Positions 6,897 through 10,257 of a stretch of DNA of 10,257 nucleotides are shown piece by piece. The stretch spans positions 1 to 10,257 of the forward strand of contig JAHELO010000028.1 of the NCBI GenBank assembly GCA_024644145.1, read 5' to 3'. Each line of letters starts with the position of its first letter. The stretch's first letter is position 1. The notes beneath the pieces are model-generated. The model was not told the DNA's origin, made no database searches, and was given only the letters and a program-made list of their open reading frames with translations. Made by a program: the position numbers and the translations under genes. This stretch comes from Christiangramia sp. (GTDB lineage: Bacteria; Bacteroidota; Bacteroidia; Flavobacteriales; Flavobacteriaceae).

Positions 6897-8693
6897 ATGG
6901 ATAACTTAGACTACGGTATAATAAGTAATTGTAAGAGCGCAGCCTTAATCTCAAAAACCGGCTCGCTGGATTGGTGTTGTATGCCCCATTTTGATTCTTC
7001 TGCAATGTTTGCAAAAATCCTTGATGAAGAAATTGGAGGTAGTTTTGAGATCCTGGTGAGTGAAGATTATGAGATTAAGCAGGAATATTTATGGGAGACC
7101 AATATTTTAAGTACGGTCTTTAATAATGGAAGTGATTCTTTCCAACTAATAGATTTTATGCCTAGATATCCGCGTGAGGATGGGTCATACTATGCTCCAC
7201 CAGATATTATTCGCTTTTTCAGGCATATTAGCGGGAAACCTAAGTTTTCCATAAAATATGATCCCAAGCTGGATTTTGCCAAGGAAAAAACGCATAATGA
7301 GCTCAAGAGAGATTATATAAAAAGTTATACCAAAAAGGGTAAGTATGACTCTGCATATCTCTATTCCAGCTTGAATTTAAAAGATATCCTGGAAGGAAAA
7401 GAAATAACTCTTACCGCTAATGCATATTGCCTGGTAGGCTACCATGAGAAACTGGTAGAACAGACTTTAGACAGGTCTTATTTAAAATTTCAGAGAACTA
7501 AGGTATACTGGATGAACTGGAGTGAAAAGACCACCAGGTACACTCATTATGGAAATGAGATCATGAGAAGTGCACTGGTACTAAAAGCCTTGAGTTATAA
7601 AAAATCTGGCGCTGTTCTGGCTGCCGCTACTACTTCTTTGCCAGAGACCATAGGTGAAGAGAGGAACTGGGATTACAGGTTTTGCTGGATTCGAGATGCT
7701 TCCATGGTAATCAAGGTGATGGCAGGATTGGGGCACATTAAATCTGCGAAGGAATTTCTGCAGTTCATTCTCGATATTATCCCTCATAAAGATGAAAAGA
7801 TCCAGATAATGTATGGGATCAATGGGGAAAAGGAACTAACAGAACATATACTTACTCACCTAAGCGGATATAAGAATTCAAAACCGGTACGTACGGGGAA
7901 TGCCGCTTATATTCAGAAACAAAACGATATATATGGTATTTTGATGGAGGTCATCTATCAGCAGTTTCTCATGTTCGAAACCTCCCTGGAAAATTCAGAA
8001 GCGCTCTGGACTGTTGTACGGGGAATAGTGATGATAGTACAGGAAAACTGGAAGAAGCCAGATAAAGGAATCTGGGAATTAAGAACAGAAGACCGCCACT
8101 TCGTATTTTCAAAACTCCTTTGCTGGGTAGCAGTAGATCGTGCAATTAAAATAGGGGAGGTACTTAGAATGGGTATTAATGATACTGAATGGAAAGCTCT
8201 TCGCGATGAGATCTATCAGGATATCTACACCAATGGCTGGAACGAAGAGAAACAGGCATATACACAATCCTACGGCTCCCTGGATCTTGATGCTTCAACA
8301 TTATTGATGCAGTCTTACGGATTCATCGAAGCAGATGATCCACGATTTATAAGTACGGTCCAGGCTACGGAAGCTGAATTATGTGAAGACGGCCTTATGT
8401 ACAGATATAAAAACAGCGATGATTTCGGTAAACCAACATCGTCCTTTACCATTTGTACTTTCTGGCTAATTGACAGCTTATATAAGATTGGTGAAAAGAA
8501 AAAGGCAAAGAAAATGTTTGATCAGTTATTATCCTACAGTAATCACCTGGGATTATTCAGTGAGGACATAGACTTTAAAACTAAACGATTACTTGGAAAT
8601 TTCCCTCAGGCTTATTCACATTTAGCTTTAATAGAAACCGCAGCTAATTTTAGTGAAGGTATTGCTGGAGATGAAGTTTTATTTCATGAATGA
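6897..8693 (+). CDS. Glycoside hydrolase family 15 protein (glucoamylase/trehalase type)
   Basis: This 598-residue protein has no signal peptide and is probably cytoplasmic. Residues about 4-45 (YGIISNCKSAALISKTGSLD at 6-25, then HFDSSAMFAKILD) match the trehalase-like N-terminal beta-sandwich domain found before bacterial GH15 catalytic domains. Residues about 220-590 form the (alpha/alpha)6-barrel catalytic domain, with ERNWDYRFCWIRDAS (255-269), GIWELR (391-396; E394 the likely general acid) and GLFSEDID (552-559; E556 the likely general base), then GNFPQAYSHLALIE (567-580). The fold and inverting mechanism are well supported. The substrate is not: this subgroup includes glucoamylases, glucodextranases and the GH15 trehalases of mycobacteria and Thermoplasma. 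Divergence from the trehalose synthesis gene favours trehalose or a related glucoside (inference). The length is complete for the family. The stop codon overlaps the 3' end of the opposing mscS-type gene by 10 bp, with no terminator in between. Confidence 0.94.
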   Translation: MDNLDYGIISNCKSAALISKTGSLDWCCMPHFDSSAMFAKILDEEIGGSFEILVSEDYEIKQEYLWETNILSTVFNNGSDSFQLIDFMPRYPREDGSYYAPPDIIRFFRHISGKPKFSIKYDPKLDFAKEKTHNELKRDYIKSYTKKGKYDSAYLYSSLNLKDILEGKEITLTANAYCLVGYHEKLVEQTLDRSYLKFQRTKVYWMNWSEKTTRYTHYGNEIMRSALVLKALSYKKSGAVLAAATTSLPETIGEERNWDYRFCWIRDASMVIKVMAGLGHIKSAKEFLQFILDIIPHKDEKIQIMYGINGEKELTEHILTHLSGYKNSKPVRTGNAAYIQKQNDIYGILMEVIYQQFLMFETSLENSEALWTVVRGIVMIVQENWKKPDKGIWELRTEDRHFVFSKLLCWVAVDRAIKIGEVLRMGINDTEWKALRDEIYQDIYTNGWNEEKQAYTQSYGSLDLDASTLLMQSYGFIEADDPRFISTVQATEAELCEDGLMYRYKNSDDFGKPTSSFTICTFWLIDSLYKIGEKKKAKKMFDQLLSYSNHLGLFSEDIDFKTKRLLGNFPQAYSHLALIETAANFSEGIAGDEVLFHE

Positions 8694-9736
8694 GATTCAG
8701 AATCCTTTTCGATAGTAATCCGGGATTTTGGAAGAGATCCCGGATACTTTTTCTGAATAAATGAAAGTAACTTTTCCCGTAAGTAGACCCTGAGATCCCA
8801 GGCCGTTGGAGAATTCTTTGCACTTACAAGAACCCTAAGTTCCACAGATTTTTCAGTGGTATTGGTAACCTGAAGTACGTTTACATTCCCATCCCAAAGG
8901 TCTGTTGCCTGTAATAAACGGGTTTGCTCTTTTCTAATTTCTTCAATGGGTAAATCATAATCAGCATAGATATAGACAGTTCCCAGAATATCTGCAGATT
9001 TCCGGGTCCAGTTCTGAAAGGTTTTTTCTATAAAATAGGTCGTGGGAACCACCAGTCTGCGTTTATCCCATATTCTTACCACTACATATGTTAAGTTTAT
9101 TTCTTCTATCCAGCCCCATTCACCTTCAACTATCACTACATCGTCCAGTCTTATTGGTTGGGTAATAGCGATCTGGATACCTGCGAGCAACGTGGCAATG
9201 GCTTTTTGAGCAGCAAGACCAATTATAATACCGGCGATTCCGGCAGAGGTAAGCACACTTACACCAACAGAACGAATACTATCAAAGCTCATAAGCGCAA
9301 TACCTATTGCGAGAATGATAATTATGAATATCACAATATTCTCCAGGATCGTATACTGCGTATAAACCTTCCTGGCCTTGAGGTTGTCTGCGGTTTCTAC
9401 ATTATACTTTTTAAGCATTCGTTTTTTAAGCACCTTAAAAAGTAAAATTAGAAACCATGCTATACTAAGAATAATCCCGATTTTACTAAGATGCCCCACG
9501 ATTATTTTAGTGGCTTCGAACATAAAAATGTCTCCAATAATGGCAATTTGAGCCAGTAAGCTCGCCAGGAATATTAGAAGAGGTATTCTAATTTTATGAG
9601 CAAAATTAACCGGGAGAATATTCCGGGGATTGCGACCAATCTTTTTTAATAGATAAAATGCTATTCCAAAACTGATGAGCAGAATTATGATACCCCCAAT
9701 AATATAAGTAGTAGTGTTCTTTTCGAGTTCGAGCAT
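8684..9736 (-). CDS. MscS-family mechanosensitive ion channel
   Basis: From the ATG at 9736 this is a 350-residue inner-membrane protein. About four hydrophobic helices (residues 11-31, 50-72, 81-104, 131-151) precede the MscS pore helix, which is Gly/Ala-rich (SVGVSVLTSAGIAGIIIGLA, 157-176) and continues AAQKAIATLLAGIQIA to TQPIRLDD (192-199). The cytoplasmic beta domain follows (EGEWGWIEEINLTYVVVRIW, 204-223, and RRLVVP, 226-231), then the alpha/beta C-terminal domain with WDGN (281-284) and AWDL (312-315). Channels of this family open under membrane tension and release solutes during hypo-osmotic shock. An in-frame GTG at 9796 would add 20 mostly hydrophobic residues. I prefer ATG because GTG starts are uncommon in Bacteroidetes and the ATG product already starts in the usual way. 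A paralogue lies immediately upstream on the same strand (gap 9737-9816). Confidence 0.93.
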   Translation of the reverse strand: MLELEKNTTTYIIGGIIILLISFGIAFYLLKKIGRNPRNILPVNFAHKIRIPLLIFLASLLAQIAIIGDIFMFEATKIIVGHLSKIGIILSIAWFLILLFKVLKKRMLKKYNVETADNLKARKVYTQYTILENIVIFIIIILAIGIALMSFDSIRSVGVSVLTSAGIAGIIIGLAAQKAIATLLAGIQIAITQPIRLDDVVIVEGEWGWIEEINLTYVVVRIWDKRRLVVPTTYFIEKTFQNWTRKSADILGTVYIYADYDLPIEEIRKEQTRLLQATDLWDGNVNVLQVTNTTEKSVELRVLVSAKNSPTAWDLRVYLREKLLSFIQKKYPGSLPKSRITIEKDSESHS

Positions 9737-9816
9737 AGTAAAACCGTTTAAAACTAAAATTAAGTATAGACCCGGGTATATGAAAAATGCTAACACTTTT
9801 TAACCTATAAGGTTTT

Positions 9817-10257
9817 CTATAATTTCTTTTCGTCCTCCCTATTTTCCAGTTCAACCCTTTCTTTTGTTAGATAATAACCGTCTTCCAGTTCTGCTATATA
9901 TTTAACGATCTTTTCTCTTAGCTCGCAGTGCAGGTCCCAGGTGGTAAGAAAATCTTTTCCGCTGCAAAGGCATCTTATCTTAATGGATTTACTATCCATT
10001 TCAGTAACCTGAACCCCCGGTGATTTATCTGTGTCACCATCCCAATTATCAGATTCTTTAACGAGTTCCTCGAATTTAGCCCGTACTTTTGATACATCAA
10101 TCCGGTGATCTGCATATACCTCAATAACCCCAATCTTTTGCGAATTGGTCATGGAAAGGTTTTCAAAACTTTCTGAAATTACCGATTTTAAAGGAATTAC
10201 AACTCTTCTAAGGTCCCAGGTCTTTAGTACCATGTATGTGAACCGAAGATCTTCCAC
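9817..10257 (-). CDS. MscS-family mechanosensitive channel, C-terminal part (partial)
   Basis: The frame is open to the right edge, and the first codon visible (GTG at 10255-10257) is an internal valine, not a start. VEDLRFTYMVLKTWDLRRVV aligns with the beta domain of the neighbouring channel (IEEINLTYVVVRIWDKRRLV), so the membrane part lies outside the window. The visible 147 codons cover the end of the beta domain (to about residue 35) and the alpha/beta C-terminal domain. They share with the neighbour YAD (48-50), WDGD (72-75), QVT (83-85), TWDL (106-109) and LREK (113-116). The two genes are tandem paralogues in the same direction with an 80-base gap to the preferred downstream start, and no terminator is visible in the gap, so co-transcription is likely. 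The tail ends in a charged stretch (ELENREDEKKL). The family role is tension-gated solute release in the inner membrane. Confidence 0.88.
   Translation of the reverse strand: MEDLRFTYMVLKTWDLRRVVIPLKSVISESFENLSMTNSQKIGVIEVYADHRIDVSKVRAKFEELVKESDNWDGDTDKSPGVQVTEMDSKSIKIRCLCSGKDFLTTWDLHCELREKIVKYIAELEDGYYLTKERVELENREDEKKL

Noticed and set aside
9802..9814. Hairpin AACCT/AGGTT between the two channel genes
   Set aside because: The stem is only 5 bp with a 3-nt loop, and on the minus strand it is followed by A residues rather than T, so it is not a credible terminator for the upstream gene.
9606..9854. 82-codon open frame on the minus strand
   Set aside because: It is out of frame with both channel genes and overlaps the ends of each. 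A frameshift joining them was considered, but both channel frames are complete at this junction with proper stop and start codons.

Overview
The window looks like chromosomal DNA of a marine flavobacterium, close to Gramella/Christiangramia or a related genus of Flavobacteriaceae. The grounds are moderate-to-low G+C, A/T-rich translation starts without clear Shine-Dalgarno sequences, the protein style (for example a secreted sortilin/BNR-repeat protein and an M28 peptidase with a C-terminal Fn3-like domain), and a trehalose synthase/phosphatase fusion. This placement is inferred from protein character, not from a marker gene. No tRNA, rRNA, CRISPR array, insertion sequence or phage gene was seen. 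Coding density is high and no gap exceeds about 205 bases.

Layout from left to right. (1) Positions 2-1369, minus strand: the N-terminal 456 codons of a secreted BNR/Asp-box beta-propeller (sortilin/Vps10-like) protein that runs off the left edge. It is an open frame with no stop in the window. (2) 1499-2499, minus: a two-gene unit, a 67-residue single-span membrane protein followed 11 bases later by a PRC-barrel protein with a long charged tail, closed by a strong terminator. (3) 2704-4056, minus: a secreted M28-family metallopeptidase with its own terminator, in which the first zinc-ligand histidine appears to be an aspartate. (4) 4162-4449, minus: a small YtxH-family protein with its own terminator, downstream of (5) 4585-6801, minus: a fused trehalose-6-phosphate synthase/phosphatase. 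(6) 6897-8693, plus, divergent from the fusion across a 95-bp gap: a cytoplasmic GH15 protein with a trehalase-like N-terminal domain. (7) 8684-9736 and 9817-10257, minus: two tandem MscS-family mechanosensitive channels, the second cut by the right edge. The first overlaps the GH15 gene tail-to-tail by 10 bp.

The middle and right of the window read as an osmotic/envelope-stress neighbourhood. The fusion would make the compatible solute trehalose, and the GH15 enzyme may break trehalose or another alpha-glucan down. The MscS channels would release solutes on hypo-osmotic shock. YtxH and PRC-barrel proteins are frequent members of stress regulons. The functional link is inferred from co-location and family knowledge. 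Each gene belongs to a recognised family, so I do not see a clearly new type of system. The most unusual points are the altered metal ligand in the peptidase, the charged PRC-barrel tail and its small membrane partner, and the arrangement of GH15 against both trehalose synthesis and mechanosensitive efflux.
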